Assembly (NCBI RefSeq): GCF_009761815.1
Contig: NZ_RWIN01000047.1
Span: 1 to 64,000 of the forward strand
DNA length: 64,000 nucleotides
DNA from: Pseudomonas sp. PB120
GTDB lineage: Bacteria > Pseudomonadota > Gammaproteobacteria > Pseudomonadales > Pseudomonadaceae
Reading direction: 5' to 3'
Below, one piece after another: positions 36,506 to 45,856 of this stretch. The notes beneath the pieces were generated by a model. The model made no database searches and was not told where the DNA came from. It saw only the letters and a list, made by a program, of their open reading frames with translations. The stretch's first letter is position 1, and each line of letters begins with the position of its first letter. A program made the translations under genes and the position numbers.

Positions 36506-37798
36506 CTATCCTTGCGCGCGGCACCATTGCGCCGGATCACTCGGGTGACCCTGCTGACGAATAGCAAAATACAGCGCTGGTGTGTCCTGCCCGCCACTGT
36601 TACCGACAGTGGAGATGGACTCACCGGCTTTAACCACGTCACCCGCAGACTTGAGCAGCGTCTGGTTGTGACCGTAAAGACTCAAAAAGCCGTTGCCGTG
36701 GTCGAGAATCACCAGCAGCCCGGCACCGCGCAACCAGTCGGCGAACACCACGCGCCCGCCATGCACGGCATGCACCTGGCTGCCGGCGGCGGCGCTGATC
36801 ATCACGCCGTCCCACTTGGTGCGGGCGTCGTCGCCACGGGTTTCGCCAAAGCGTGCCAGCAGTCGACCATCAACCGGCCAAGGAAGTTTTCCCCGGGTCG
36901 AAGCAAAAGGGCCGCCGAAGGTCTCGCCTGAACTTGAAACCAGTGCGCCAGGTGTCGATTTGACTGTTTTACGTGGGGCGTCAGTGGCATCTGCTTCAGC
37001 CTGAGCCTCACGTAAACGCTTTTTTTCGGCTTCCTGCTGGGCGATCAGCGCTTTTTGTCGCGCTTCTTCTGCCTCTCGGGCCTGGCGGGCCAAGGTTTCT
37101 TCAATAGTTTTAAGGACTTTAGACAGGTCTGCCTGATCCTGCTCGCGGGCGGCGAGTTTCTGATCGCGCGCCTTCACGTCATCGCTCAGCTTGGCCAGGA
37201 CTTGCTGGCGTTCCTGGCGGACTTTGTCGAGTTCGTCACGCTGGCTGTCGAGGCTGCTTTTCTGCACCAGCAGTTGCGCTTGTTGCAGGCCGATGTCTTT
37301 TTCGACATTGGCCAGCTGGCGCAGGGTTTCGTTGAAATTCTTCAGCTGCTCCAGGCGGGCCTGGCTCAGGTAGTCGTAATAGGTGAGGGTGCGGGCGAAT
37401 TTTTCCGGGTTTTGCTGGTTGAGCAGCAGCTTCAGGTATTCCTGACGACCGTTCTGGTAGGCCGCCCGGGCCTGGATCGCGATCAGTCGTTGCTGTTCAG
37501 TGCGCGCGCTCTGGAGTTTTTTTTTCTCACCATCGAGTCGCTGCAGCTCGGATTCGCTTTTCTTCAGCTCTTTTTGCAGGGTCTCGACCTGCTTCTCGAG
37601 CTTGCCCATTTCGGTCTCGGTGCCCTTGAGGTCTTTTTGCACACCGGATTTTTCTTCCTGGAGCTTGCCCAGCAGTTTTTTCAGCTCGGCGATGTCCTGA
37701 CGCGTGGCGTCCAACTGTTGTTGGGTTTGCGTGCGCTCGTCAGCGAAGGCCGGTTGGAGCAGGCAAGTCAGAGCGAGGGCTATCAGGACGCGAAGCAT
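36506..37798 (-). CDS. envC: EnvC-type murein hydrolase activator (degenerate M23)
   Basis: A 430-aa periplasmic protein. Signal peptide LRVLIALALTCLLQPAFA (ATG 37798; upstream extension discarded). Residues about 25-270 are a long coiled coil rich in Glu/Lys/Gln; the C-terminal LytM domain spans about 320-430. The M23 zinc ligands are altered: KWDGVMI in place of HxGxD and LYFAIR in place of HxH. This is the known feature of EnvC-type activators that stimulate AmiA/B amidases at septation rather than cut themselves. Confidence 0.93.
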   Translation of the reverse strand: MLRVLIALALTCLLQPAFADERTQTQQQLDATRQDIAELKKLLGKLQEEKSGVQKDLKGTETEMGKLEKQVETLQKELKKSESELQRLDGEKKKLQSARTEQQRLIAIQARAAYQNGRQEYLKLLLNQQNPEKFARTLTYYDYLSQARLEQLKNFNETLRQLANVEKDIGLQQAQLLVQKSSLDSQRDELDKVRQERQQVLAKLSDDVKARDQKLAAREQDQADLSKVLKTIEETLARQAREAEEARQKALIAQQEAEKKRLREAQAEADATDAPRKTVKSTPGALVSSSGETFGGPFASTRGKLPWPVDGRLLARFGETRGDDARTKWDGVMISAAAGSQVHAVHGGRVVFADWLRGAGLLVILDHGNGFLSLYGHNQTLLKSAGDVVKAGESISTVGNSGGQDTPALYFAIRQQGHPSDPAQWCRAQG

Positions 37799-37923
37799 AG
37801 AGGCGGGCGGCACCAGGGAAAGGGACGGCCTAGTATGCCCGCCATGCGCCGCAAAAAAAACGCCCAATTGGGGCTGTGTGATAACTGGAGTGGAGTTGCA
37901 TTTGAAAACACCCTGAAACCATT

Positions 37924-38010
37924 GTGGGAGTGAGCCTGCTCGCGATGGCATCAGTACATTCAACGAAGAGGTTGATGTCAGATTGCTATCGCGAGCAGGC
38001 TCGCTCCCAC
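37924..38010. repeat. REP pair (REPIN-like)
   Basis: GTGGGAGTGAGCCTGCTCGCGAT and GCTATCGCGAGCAGGCTCGCTCCCAC in inverted orientation, between envC and gpmI. Confidence 0.88.
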
Positions 38011-38038
38011 AGGGTTTGGTGGTGTTTGTAGGGGCTGC

Positions 38039-39568
38039 TTACACCAGAATCGAAGTCCCGGTCATTTCCGCCGGTTTCTCCAGGCCCATCAGCATCAGCA
38101 TGGTCGGTGCCACATCCGCCAGCACGCCGCCGTCGCGAACCTTGAAGTCTCGCTTGCCGACATAAATGAACGGCACCGGTTCGGTGGTGTGCGCGGTGTG
38201 CGCCTGGCCGGTGGATTCGTCAGCCATCTGCTCGACGTTGCCGTGGTCGGCGGTGATCAGGGCTTCGCCGCCAACGTTGTCCAGCGCTTCAACGATGCGG
38301 CCGACGCACAGGTCCAGGCACTCAACGGCTTTGACTGCTGCATCGAACACGCCGCTGTGGCCCACCATGTCGCCGTTGGCGTAGTTGACCACGATCACGT
38401 CGTAACGCTGATTATCGATGGCGTCGACGATGCGGTCGGTGACTTCCGGGGCGCTCATTTCCGGCTGCAAGTCATAGGTGGCGACTTTCGGCGACGGAAT
38501 CAGGATGCGTTCTTCGCCCGGGAACGGTTCTTCGCGACCGCCCGAGAAGAAGAAGGTCACGTGAGCGTACTTCTCGGTTTCGGCAATGCGCAGCTGAGTC
38601 TTGCCGTTTTTCGCCAGGTAGTCGCCGAGCACGTTGTCCAGGCTGCCGGCGGCAAAAGCCGAAGGGGCAGGGATGCTGGCGGCGTATTGAGTCAGCATGA
38701 CGAAACCGGCCAGTTTTGGCTGGCGGGCGCGTTCGAATTCCTTGAAGCCGTCTTCGACGAAGACGCGGGTCAGTTCGCGGGCGCGGTCGGCGCGGAAGTT
38801 CATGAACACAACGGCGTCGCCGTCTTCGACCTTGACCGGTTCGCCGATGGAGGTGGCTTTGACGAATTCGTCGCTCTCGCCTCGGGCGTAAGCGGCTTGC
38901 AGGCCTTCCTGGGCGGTGGCGGCGTTGAATTCGCCATTGCCATCGACGATCAGGTTGTAGGCCTGGGACACGCGGTCCCAGCGGTTGTCACGGTCCATGG
39001 CGAAGTAGCGGCCGATGATGCTGGCGATCCGGCCTTTGCCGAGGGCCTGGAACGTCGCGTCGAGCAGTTCGATGGACGACTCGGCGCTCTTCGGCGGCGT
39101 GTCGCGGCCATCGAGGAAGGCGTGCAGGTAGATTTTTTCGGCGCCGCGTTTGTAGGCCAGTTCGGCCATGGCGACCAGGTGGTCCTGGTGGCTGTGGACG
39201 CCACCATCGGACAGCAGGCCCATGAAGTGCACGGCTTTGCCGGCAGCGACGGCTTTATCAACGGCAGCGCAGATGGTCGGGTTCTCGAAAAACTCGCCGT
39301 CGCGGATCGATTTGGTCACGCGAGTAAAGTCTTGATACACCACGCGACCGGCGCCCAGGTTCATGTGGCCGACTTCAGAGTTACCCATCTGGCCGTCCGG
39401 CAGGCCGACATCCATCCCGCTGCCGGAGATCAAACCGTTCGGCACGGTGGCCCACAGGCGGTCCAGTACGGGCTTCTTCGCCGCAAACACGGCGTTGGAC
39501 TCAGGGCTGTCACTGTGGCCGAAGCCGTCGAGAATAATCAGGACCAAAGGTTTAGGCGTGGTAGTCAT
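38039..39568 (-). CDS. gpmI: 2,3-bisphosphoglycerate-independent phosphoglycerate mutase GpmI
   Basis: A 509-aa cytosolic glycolytic enzyme that interconverts 3- and 2-phosphoglycerate. The phosphoserine is Ser64 in [17 protein letters not shown]; the metal-binding ends VLIILDGFG and [13 protein letters not shown] are intact. ATG 39568 is three codons into the longer frame. Its promoter region is shared with the divergent rhodanese gene. Confidence 0.97.
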   Translation of the reverse strand: MTTTPKPLVLIILDGFGHSDSPESNAVFAAKKPVLDRLWATVPNGLISGSGMDVGLPDGQMGNSEVGHMNLGAGRVVYQDFTRVTKSIRDGEFFENPTICAAVDKAVAAGKAVHFMGLLSDGGVHSHQDHLVAMAELAYKRGAEKIYLHAFLDGRDTPPKSAESSIELLDATFQALGKGRIASIIGRYFAMDRDNRWDRVSQAYNLIVDGNGEFNAATAQEGLQAAYARGESDEFVKATSIGEPVKVEDGDAVVFMNFRADRARELTRVFVEDGFKEFERARQPKLAGFVMLTQYAASIPAPSAFAAGSLDNVLGDYLAKNGKTQLRIAETEKYAHVTFFFSGGREEPFPGEERILIPSPKVATYDLQPEMSAPEVTDRIVDAIDNQRYDVIVVNYANGDMVGHSGVFDAAVKAVECLDLCVGRIVEALDNVGGEALITADHGNVEQMADESTGQAHTAHTTEPVPFIYVGKRDFKVRDGGVLADVAPTMLMLMGLEKPAEMTGTSILV

Positions 39569-39658
39569 GGATTCCACTCGCGGCTGAATTAAAAGAGGGG
39601 GATGGAAAAGGGAGTGGCAGTTTAAAGCGAAGTTCCGGCCACGTCACCGCCGGACGGG

Positions 39659-39688
39659 GTTTGGCCCACCATAGTGGCTGTGTATACT
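39659..39688 (+). promoter_or_regulatory. Sigma-70-like promoter of the rhodanese-grxC-secB operon
   Basis: TTGGCC at 39661-39666, 16-nt spacer, TATACT at 39683-39688; the rhodanese start is 34 nt further on. Confidence 0.5.
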
Positions 39689-39721
39689 GGCCGACATTTT
39701 AACGCCCTGGAACCTCCTTCG

Positions 39722-40135
39722 ATGGTTGATCACCTGATTCAATTCGCCACCAACCACTACATTCTCGTGGGTATCTTCGTTGTACTGGCGGCCCTGCTGC
39801 TGGCCTATCAGATGCAAGGCGGCGGCCGCAGCCTGAGCACCGGTGAACTGACCGGGCTGGTCAACAAGGACGCGGGCGTTGTAATCGACATTCGTCCGAC
39901 CAAGGACTTCGCCGCCGGCCACATCGTTGGCGCGGTGAACATTCCTCAAGACAAGCTCGCCGCTCGCATCGGCGAACTGGAAAAGCACAAGGCCAAGACC
40001 ATCATCCTGGTCGATGCCATGGGCCAGACCGCCGGCACGCACGCCCGCGAACTGATGAAATCCGGCTTCACCGCCGCCAAGCTGTCCGGCGGGATCTCCA
40101 GCTGGAAAGGCGACAACCTGCCGCTGGTGAAGTGA
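39722..40135 (+). CDS. Rhodanese-like membrane protein without the catalytic cysteine
   Basis: A 137-aa protein with an N-terminal membrane helix (YILVGIFVVLAALLLAYQM) and a single rhodanese domain (VVIDIRPTKDFAAGHIVGAVNIP). The position of the active-site loop reads VDAMGQTAG where Cys is expected, and the whole protein contains no cysteine at all, so it cannot be a sulfurtransferase by the usual mechanism. ATG 39722 follows GAACCTCCTTCG. It lies upstream of grxC and secB, a common order in Pseudomonas. Confidence 0.9.
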   Translation: MVDHLIQFATNHYILVGIFVVLAALLLAYQMQGGGRSLSTGELTGLVNKDAGVVIDIRPTKDFAAGHIVGAVNIPQDKLAARIGELEKHKAKTIILVDAMGQTAGTHARELMKSGFTAAKLSGGISSWKGDNLPLVK

Positions 40136-40136
40136 T

Positions 40137-40391
40137 ATGAGCAACGTCGTCGTCTATTCCAGCGATTACTGCCCTTACTGCTCGCGAGCCAAGTACCTGC
40201 TCGAGAACAAAGGCGTGGCCTTCGAAGAGATCAAGGTCGATGGCAAGCCGCAGGTGCGCGCCGCCATGGCTCAGAAAGCCGGACGTACGTCCGTGCCACA
40301 GATCTGGATCGGCAGCACCCACGTAGGTGGTTGTGATGATTTGTTTGCCCTTGAGCGCGCCGGCAAGCTCGACGCCATGCTCAAGGCCTGA
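40137..40391 (+). CDS. grxC: Glutaredoxin 3
   Basis: An 84-aa glutaredoxin with the redox site CPYC ([15 protein letters not shown]) and TSVPQIWIG cis-Pro loop and [10 protein letters not shown]. Cytosolic glutathione-dependent thiol reductant. It follows the rhodanese stop by one nt. Confidence 0.96.
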   Translation: MSNVVVYSSDYCPYCSRAKYLLENKGVAFEEIKVDGKPQVRAAMAQKAGRTSVPQIWIGSTHVGGCDDLFALERAGKLDAMLKA

Positions 40392-40432
40392 ATGCCTTCC
40401 CTATAAGACCCCAAGATCAGAAAGGATCTGAG

Positions 40433-40924
40433 ATGACTGACCAACAGAACACTGCAGCCAGCGAAGAAGAAACCGCACCGCAATTCTCCTTGCAGCGCAT
40501 CTACGTACGTGACTTGTCCTTCGAAGCCCCGAAGAGCCCGGCGATCTTCCGCCAGCAGTGGGAGCCGAGCGTCGGTCTGGATCTGAACACCCGTCAAAAG
40601 GCCCTGGAAGGTGACTTCCACGAAGTCGTGCTGACCCTGTCCGTGACCGTGAAGAACGGTGAAAGCGGCGAAGTGGCGTTCATCGCTGAAGTGCAACAGG
40701 CCGGGATCTTCCTGATCAAGAACCTGGACGACGCTTCGATGAGCCACACCCTCGGTGCGTTCTGCCCGAACATCCTGTTCCCGTACGCTCGCGAAACCCT
40801 GGACAGTCTGGTCACCCGCGGTTCGTTCCCGGCGCTGATGCTGGCCCCGGTTAACTTCGACGCGCTGTACGCACAAGAGCTGCAACGCATGCAGGCGGCT
40901 GGCGAGACTCCAACCGTTCAGTAA
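40433..40924 (+). CDS. secB: Protein-export chaperone SecB
   Basis: A 163-aa cytosolic chaperone that keeps preproteins unfolded and hands them to SecA. Signature [19 protein letters not shown] and [15 protein letters not shown] [18 protein letters not shown]. The 11 N-terminal residues are acidic. It lies 41 nt after grxC. Confidence 0.97.
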   Translation: MTDQQNTAASEEETAPQFSLQRIYVRDLSFEAPKSPAIFRQQWEPSVGLDLNTRQKALEGDFHEVVLTLSVTVKNGESGEVAFIAEVQQAGIFLIKNLDDASMSHTLGAFCPNILFPYARETLDSLVTRGSFPALMLAPVNFDALYAQELQRMQAAGETPTVQ

Positions 40925-40953
40925 GCGATCTTCAGCAGCGACGTAATATCAAT

Positions 40954-41040
40954 GTGGGAGCGAGCGTGCTCGCGAATGGGAGTGTCAGTCGACATTAATG
41001 TTGTCTGACACACCGCTTTCGCGAGCAGGCTCGCTCCCAC
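40954..41040. repeat. REP pair (REPIN-like) with palindromic spacer
   Basis: Inverted REP arms GTGGGAGCGAGCGTGCTCGCGAA and TTCGCGAGCAGGCTCGCTCCCAC. The spacer contains GTGTCAG (40982-40988) pairing with CTGACAC (41005-41011) around the self-complementary ACATTAATGT. Confidence 0.9.
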
Positions 41041-41055
41041 ATTTGTTATGCGGTT

Positions 41056-41511
41056 TTACTTGAAGCCAAGCTGGCGCCAGCCTTCATACACGGCAACCGC
41101 CACGGTGTTCGACAGGTTCAGGCTGCGGCAGCCTTCACGCATCGGCAGGCGCAAGCGTTGTTCGCCGGGCAGGGCATCCAGCACCTCGGCGGGCAAGCCA
41201 CGGCTTTCAGGGCCGAACAGAAAGGCATCGCCCTCTGCGAAGCTCGCGTCATGGAACGGCCGCGAGCCTTTGGTGGTGAAGGCGAACAACCGTGGATGGC
41301 CGAGGCTTTCCAGGCAGCTGGCGAGGTCGGCATGGCGCTGCAAGGTGGCATACTCGTGATAGTCGAGGCCGGCCCGGCGCAAGCGCTTGTCGTCCATCTC
41401 GAAGCCCAGCGGCTCGATCAAATGCAGGTGGCAGCCACTGTTGGCGCACAGCCTGATAACGTTGCCGGTATTCGGCGGAATTTCTGGTTGGAAAAGGATG
41501 ACGTGAAACAT
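41056..41511 (-). CDS. trmL: tRNA (cytidine(34)-2'-O)-methyltransferase TrmL
   Basis: A 151-aa SPOUT-superfamily methyltransferase that modifies the wobble base of tRNA-Leu isoacceptors. Signature FQPEIPPNTGNVIRLCANSG, LFGPESRGLP and PMREGCRSLNLSNTVAVAVYE (knot and SAM region). The ATG at 41511 has GGAG nine nt upstream. Its start codon overlaps the start codon of the divergent gene at 41510 through a shared CATG. Confidence 0.95.
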   Translation of the reverse strand: MFHVILFQPEIPPNTGNVIRLCANSGCHLHLIEPLGFEMDDKRLRRAGLDYHEYATLQRHADLASCLESLGHPRLFAFTTKGSRPFHDASFAEGDAFLFGPESRGLPAEVLDALPGEQRLRLPMREGCRSLNLSNTVAVAVYEGWRQLGFK

Positions 41512-41950
41512 GCACGGCTCCGAAGATAAAGATGACGGGCATTCTACGCCGCCAAAAGACCCACGTTCGAAACTATTCCCGCGGGTGATGGGTTCTCTGG
41601 CGATTGTCGGGCTGATGATCGGGTTGATGATCGGTCGGCTGACCACGCCGGACCCCAGCGAACTGCAGCAGATCGAGACCACGAACGATGGCCTGGTGGT
41701 GTGGTTCAACAACGAACCCAAGACCCACGGCGAAATCGTCGACGGTAGTGTCGCGCTGCTGTTTGAGGCTGAAGGCAAGGCGCAGAAAGGTCAGCTCCAG
41801 CTCAACGACAAGAGCGTGAACTGGCGAGTGCGTCTGAGTGATGGGGGATTGTTGCTGTCGGTGGTGGCGGCCCGGCCACTGCAGGGCGACTGGGCCGGCA
41901 GTGAGGTCGATCACCGCTGGCGGCTGGAGATCCATCTCCGGGAGCAATAA
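41510..41950 (+). CDS. Membrane-anchored hypothetical protein
   Basis: A 146-aa protein with a hydrophilic N-terminus, one membrane segment (VMGSLAIVGLMIGLMIG, residues 26-42) and a C-terminal periplasmic beta-rich domain (TTNDGLVVWFNNEPKTHGEIVDGS to HRWRLEIHL). I do not recognise the family. The ATG at 41510 lies in the trmL start; AAGGATGACGTGAAAC precedes it. An internal ATG at residue 27 is the only alternative. Its promoter has to lie inside trmL coding sequence. Confidence 0.7.
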   Translation: MHGSEDKDDGHSTPPKDPRSKLFPRVMGSLAIVGLMIGLMIGRLTTPDPSELQQIETTNDGLVVWFNNEPKTHGEIVDGSVALLFEAEGKAQKGQLQLNDKSVNWRVRLSDGGLLLSVVAARPLQGDWAGSEVDHRWRLEIHLREQ

Positions 41951-42157
41951 AAGAGGGAATCCCCGGCCTGCCTGTACCAAGGTTCCCGAAACGGGAGGGC
42001 TCGCGCATTGCGTCGTGAGCCCGGTGTAAAGAAGGAACCCCTGACCTGCCTGTATCAAGGGCCCCAAAACTGTTTGGGCTCGTCGCTTGTGCGGTGTGAG
42101 CCCGATGTAAAGAGGGGAATCCCCGGCCTGCCTGTACCAAGGTCCCCGAAACCGGGT
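41950..42157. repeat. Three imperfect ~80-bp direct repeats
   Basis: Units start at 41950, 42028 and 42109 (periods 78 and 81 nt). Each begins AAAGA(A/G)GG and contains CTGCCTGTA(C/T)CAAGG and CCCGAAAC-like or CCCCAAAAC; the first two also contain GGGCTCG..GTGAGCCC, which can form a hairpin. The third is cut after about 50 nt. It is non-coding; the reading frames across it are artefacts of the repeat. Confidence 0.8.
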
Positions 42158-42240
42158 AGTGAACTGAATCACTGAATGGACTATTGCAGGGGGCGTGCCA
42201 GCTTTTAACAAGTTGAAACGAAAAAGCGTCTTTGAGCGCT

Positions 42241-42275
42241 GAAAGCCCCGTGATTCGGGGCTTTCGTGTTTTTTT
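42241..42275 (+). terminator. Intrinsic terminator
   Basis: Stem GAAAGCCCCG / CGGGGCTTTC with a TGATT loop and a T-rich tail, 290 nt after the gene at 41510. Confidence 0.85.
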
Positions 42276-42376
42276 GCCGGGGGTTCGTTTGTGAAAACAG
42301 GCGGGGTGTTGGATTGGTGGGCGTGCGCGATTGCGGTTCACAGTGCATTGCGGCGGTGCACATAGGCCCCAAAAGC

Positions 42377-42458
42377 ATCGTGGGCAAGTCCGCTCCCACA
42401 GGTCATGCGCCAATGTTGAAATGGCGTAAATCCTGTAGGAGCGAGGCTTGCCCGCGAA
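42377..42458. repeat. REP doublet, tails inward
   Basis: Unit CGTGGGCAAGTCCGCTCCCAC followed after 35 nt by GTAGGAGCGAGGCTTGCCCGCGA. The CTCCCAC/GTAGGAG tails face each other, the reverse of the arrangement at 4436, 28399 and similar pairs. Confidence 0.75.
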
Positions 42459-42492
42459 TGGATGTAGCTGTCAGCGAAGGTCTAAAGGCTGA

Positions 42493-43929
42493 TTAACCCT
42501 CTTCCCCCTCATCATCATCCCCACCATCGACCTTCATCCCCAATTCCTTGATCTTGCGCGTCAGGGTATTACGCCCCCAACCCAGCAAAACAGCGGCATC
42601 ACGGCGACGACCGGCGGTATGTTTCAGGGCGGTCTCGATCATGATCCGTTCGAACGCCGGCACCGCGCTGTCGAGCAGGCTCGACTGCCCGCGAGCCAGC
42701 GCCTGATCGGCCCACTGACGCAACGCCTGCTCCCAGTTGGTCACCGGTGCTGAATCCTGCGGCAGGCTCAGCAGCTCCGGCGGCAGGTCACTGATGTGCA
42801 CTTCACGGCCTGAAGCCATCACTGTGATCCAGCGGCAGGTGTTTTCCAGCTGACGGACGTTGCCGCCCCACGGCAGGTTCTTCAGGTATTCCTCGGTCTC
42901 GCTTTTCAACAGCTTCGGCTCGACCGCCAGTTCTTGCGCGGCGCGGCTAAGGAAGTGCCTGGCGAGGGTCGGGATGTCTTCGCGACGGTCCGACAGCCGT
43001 GGAATGTGGATGCGGATCACGTTGAGGCGGTGGAACAGGTCTTCACGGAATTTCCCGGCATGCACCAGGGTTTCCAGGTTCTGGTGCGTCGCGGCGATGA
43101 TTCGCACATCGACCTTGACCGGCACGTGGCCGCCGACGCGGTAGAACTCGCCGTCAGCCAATACCCGTAGCAGTCGGGTCTGGGTGTCCGCCGGCATGTC
43201 GCCGATCTCGTCAAGGAACAAAGTGCCGCCATCCGCCTGTTCAAAGCGACCGCGACGCAGGTTGGCCGCGCCGGTGAACGCGCCCTTTTCGTGGCCGAAC
43301 AGCTCGGACTCCATCAGGTCCTTAGGGATCGCCGCCATGTTCAGCGCAATAAACGGCGAGGCCGCCCGTGGGCTGTGGCGGTGCAGTGCGTGGGCTACCA
43401 GCTCTTTACCGGTCCCGGATTCACCGTTGATCAGTACGGTGATGTTGGAGTGACTCAAGCGCCCGATGGCGCGAAACACTTCCTGCATCGCCGGCGCTTC
43501 GCCGATGATTTCCGGGGTGCGGGTCAGAGCGACCGGGACTTCCAGGCCTTGTTGTTCCTGGGCGTGCTGGTTGGCGCGCTTGACCAGGGAAACCGCTTCG
43601 TCGACATCGAACGGCTTGGGTAGGTATTCGAATGCGCCGCCCTGATAAGACGCGACAGCGCTGTCCAGATCGGAGTGAGCGGTCATGATGATGACCGGCA
43701 GCCGTGGGTGTTGTTCGCGAATCCGCGCCAGGAGCTCCAGGCCGCTGGCGCCAGGCATGCGGATGTCGGAGATGATCACGTCCGGCTGCTGGCGCGCCAG
43801 GCGGCTCATTACGCCATCGGCGCTGTCGAAGCTTTGCGTGGTCATGCCTTCCTGCTGCAAGGCTTTTTCCAGGACCCAACGGATAGAACGGTCGTCATCG
43901 ACGATCCACACGGTTTCACTACGGCTCAT
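42493..43929 (-). CDS. ntrC: Nitrogen regulation response regulator NtrC
   Basis: A 478-aa sigma-54 activator. N-terminal receiver domain with phospho-Asp55 (VIISDIRMPG) and Lys-finger region; AAA+ domain with Walker A GESGTGKE, GAFTGA loop and Walker B GGTLFLDEIGDMP; C-terminal Fis-type helix-turn-helix RRRDAAVLLGWGRNTLTRKIKELG. It is co-translated with ntrB (4-nt overlap) and activates sigma-54 promoters such as that of glnA when nitrogen is low. Confidence 0.97.
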   Translation of the reverse strand: MSRSETVWIVDDDRSIRWVLEKALQQEGMTTQSFDSADGVMSRLARQQPDVIISDIRMPGASGLELLARIREQHPRLPVIIMTAHSDLDSAVASYQGGAFEYLPKPFDVDEAVSLVKRANQHAQEQQGLEVPVALTRTPEIIGEAPAMQEVFRAIGRLSHSNITVLINGESGTGKELVAHALHRHSPRAASPFIALNMAAIPKDLMESELFGHEKGAFTGAANLRRGRFEQADGGTLFLDEIGDMPADTQTRLLRVLADGEFYRVGGHVPVKVDVRIIAATHQNLETLVHAGKFREDLFHRLNVIRIHIPRLSDRREDIPTLARHFLSRAAQELAVEPKLLKSETEEYLKNLPWGGNVRQLENTCRWITVMASGREVHISDLPPELLSLPQDSAPVTNWEQALRQWADQALARGQSSLLDSAVPAFERIMIETALKHTAGRRRDAAVLLGWGRNTLTRKIKELGMKVDGGDDDEGEEG

Positions 43930-45011
43930 GTCGATGTGGCTCCTTGTTCCAATGGCAGAAAGATCGAGAAAGTGGTGTGGCCTGGGTGGCTGTCACACTC
44001 GATCAGGCCCTGGTGCTGGCTGATGATGTTCTGGGTAATGGCCAGGCCCAGCCCGGTACCGTCCGGGCGACCGCTGACCATGGGAAAAAAGATGGTTTCC
44101 TGAAGTTCCGCAGGAATGCCGGGACCGTTGTCGATGATCTCGATCTTGGTCACCAGGCGATGGCGCACGTGGCCGATGGTGAACTGGCGCATGGCGCGGG
44201 TGCGCAGGCTGATACGGCCAAGGCGCAGCTCGTTCTGGCTGCTGATGGCCTGCATTGCGTTGCGCACGATGTTCAGGACGGCCTGAATCATCTGCTCGCG
44301 GTCGATCAGGACGTCGGGAATGCTCGGGTCGTAATCGCGCACCAAGGTGATGCAGCCCTGGCTTTCAGCCTCGACCAGATGACAGACGCGTTCCAGCACT
44401 TCATGGACGTTGCACATGGCCAGGGACGGCAGCTTGTTGGAGCCGAGCATGCGGTCCACCAGATTTCGCAGGCGATCGGCTTCTTCAATGATGACGTTGG
44501 TGTAGTCGCGCAGGCTCTCTTCCGGCAGTTCGCGGGCCAGCAGTTGCGCGGCGCCACGAATCCCTCCGAGCGGATTCTTGATTTCATGAGCCAGGCCGCG
44601 CACCAGCATTTTGCTGGTTTCCTGCTTCGACAACTGCGCCTCTTCCTTGGTGATCCGCAGCAAGCGGTCCCGCGGGTGGACTTCCAGCAACAGCAGGGTG
44701 ACGCCGTTGGCCAGGATGGGCGTTACCGCGTAGTCGACGGTCAGGGTCTGGCCCGTGAGGGCGGTGAGCATGGCTTCGCGCTTGGTGAACGGGTGCGCTT
44801 GCTCGACCGCCTGGCGCAAGGAATTGAGCGCCTCGGTGGATTCGGTGAACAGCTCGCTGATGAACTGCCCATGGCTGCGCTGGCCGCTGATGGCCAGGAG
44901 CATCTCCGCCGCCGGGTTCATGTACTCGAGGCGCAGTTCAGCGTCGAGCAGAATCGTGGCCGTGGTCAGGTTGTCGAGTAGCAAACGGTGCAGTGCGTCG
45001 CTAATGGTCAT
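43926..45011 (-). CDS. ntrB: Nitrogen regulation histidine kinase NtrB
   Basis: A 361-aa cytosolic sensor kinase. PAS domain (about residues 10-110), phospho-acceptor His142 in GLAHEIKNPLGGIRGA, ATPase domain with DNGPGI and GLGLAI motifs. Phosphorylates NtrC under control of PII. It starts the ntrBC operon; the 230-nt gap behind it separates it from the DUF4124 genes. Confidence 0.97.
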   Translation of the reverse strand: MTISDALHRLLLDNLTTATILLDAELRLEYMNPAAEMLLAISGQRSHGQFISELFTESTEALNSLRQAVEQAHPFTKREAMLTALTGQTLTVDYAVTPILANGVTLLLLEVHPRDRLLRITKEEAQLSKQETSKMLVRGLAHEIKNPLGGIRGAAQLLARELPEESLRDYTNVIIEEADRLRNLVDRMLGSNKLPSLAMCNVHEVLERVCHLVEAESQGCITLVRDYDPSIPDVLIDREQMIQAVLNIVRNAMQAISSQNELRLGRISLRTRAMRQFTIGHVRHRLVTKIEIIDNGPGIPAELQETIFFPMVSGRPDGTGLGLAITQNIISQHQGLIECDSHPGHTTFSIFLPLEQGATST

Positions 45012-45241
45012 CAGGACCTCTTTTGGAGCGGAGCGTGCGCAAGAAAAAAGCGCTGATGCAGGGAAAATGCAAAAACCAAACCAAGGCTCCGAAAAGAAGC
45101 GTTCAAGGCCTGAAACAGGCGTTTGACGCTCGTTTGCGTGGCGTTCCGCCAGCTTTCACGGGTACTTTCGAACCAAAATGGGATGGGATGTGGGAATGGT
45201 GCGGCCGATTGCACCAATATAGTGCTTAAACCTGAACGTGA

Positions 45242-45856
45242 TTAGAAAAACCGCAGGAAGGGATTTTTTTCCGGTTCAGGCTTGTCTTTGAGAGGGCATT
45301 CCGGGCGCTGGCCGTAATCGGGGAGGGCGCAAGGCTTGACCTGGCGTTTCTGTGCAAGGGAGATGCGCAGCATATGAAAGGGTTGATTGGCGGTGCGCTC
45401 TACGGTGCGCCCCTGTTCGTCGAGGATTTCCACCGACAGGTTATGGCTGCCACGATCAATATTGCTCAGGGCGAATACCGGACTGGTGCCGGGTTCTGCG
45501 GTGGGCTGGCCATCGAGTAGCAAACGATAGCGATGCCCCCTTTGCAGGCCGGGCTCGCTGGTAACGCTGACGATAATCTCACCGGCGCTGCTGCGCACGG
45601 TTCCGTCCGGTTCCGGGACCAGCACACGGAGCATGTCGTAGTGGAAAAAGGGCTGCTCTTCGGCTTTTTTAGAGGGCACCACCGGGGTGGTCGGGTGGGC
45701 GGTCATGCGATTGCTTGTGGTAACCGGTACACGCTTGGCTTTGCCGGAGGTTGGCTGATCGGTGAAGACCCGATTGCCCTGGGCGTCGACGTAGGTAAAG
45801 ACTTCGGCGTGCGTCGGCAGCGCAATCAGGCAGGCGATCAGCAGCAACACCCTCAC
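45242..45856 (-). CDS. DUF4124-domain periplasmic protein, copy 1
   Basis: A 204-aa exported protein. Signal peptide VLLLIACLIALPTHA; the DUF4124 domain follows at once (EVFTYVDAQGNRVFTDQP). A central block YRLLLDGQPTAEPGTSPVFALSNIDRGSHNLSVEILD recurs in the protein at 45853, so these are tandem paralogues. The end is Cys/Pro-rich. Function unknown. Overlaps the upstream paralogue by 4 nt. It lies between ntrB and glnA. Confidence 0.85.
   Translation of the reverse strand: MRVLLLIACLIALPTHAEVFTYVDAQGNRVFTDQPTSGKAKRVPVTTSNRMTAHPTTPVVPSKKAEEQPFFHYDMLRVLVPEPDGTVRSSAGEIIVSVTSEPGLQRGHRYRLLLDGQPTAEPGTSPVFALSNIDRGSHNLSVEILDEQGRTVERTANQPFHMLRISLAQKRQVKPCALPDYGQRPECPLKDKPEPEKNPFLRFF

Noticed and set aside
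36506..37798. EnvC lost catalytic residues as a sign of decay
   Set aside because: Loss of the M23 zinc ligands is the normal state of EnvC-type activators.
41802..42413. Minus-strand frame with repeated peptide TGRxGIPSLHRAH
   Set aside because: The repetition comes from translating the ~80-bp DNA repeats; there is no start signal or known domain.
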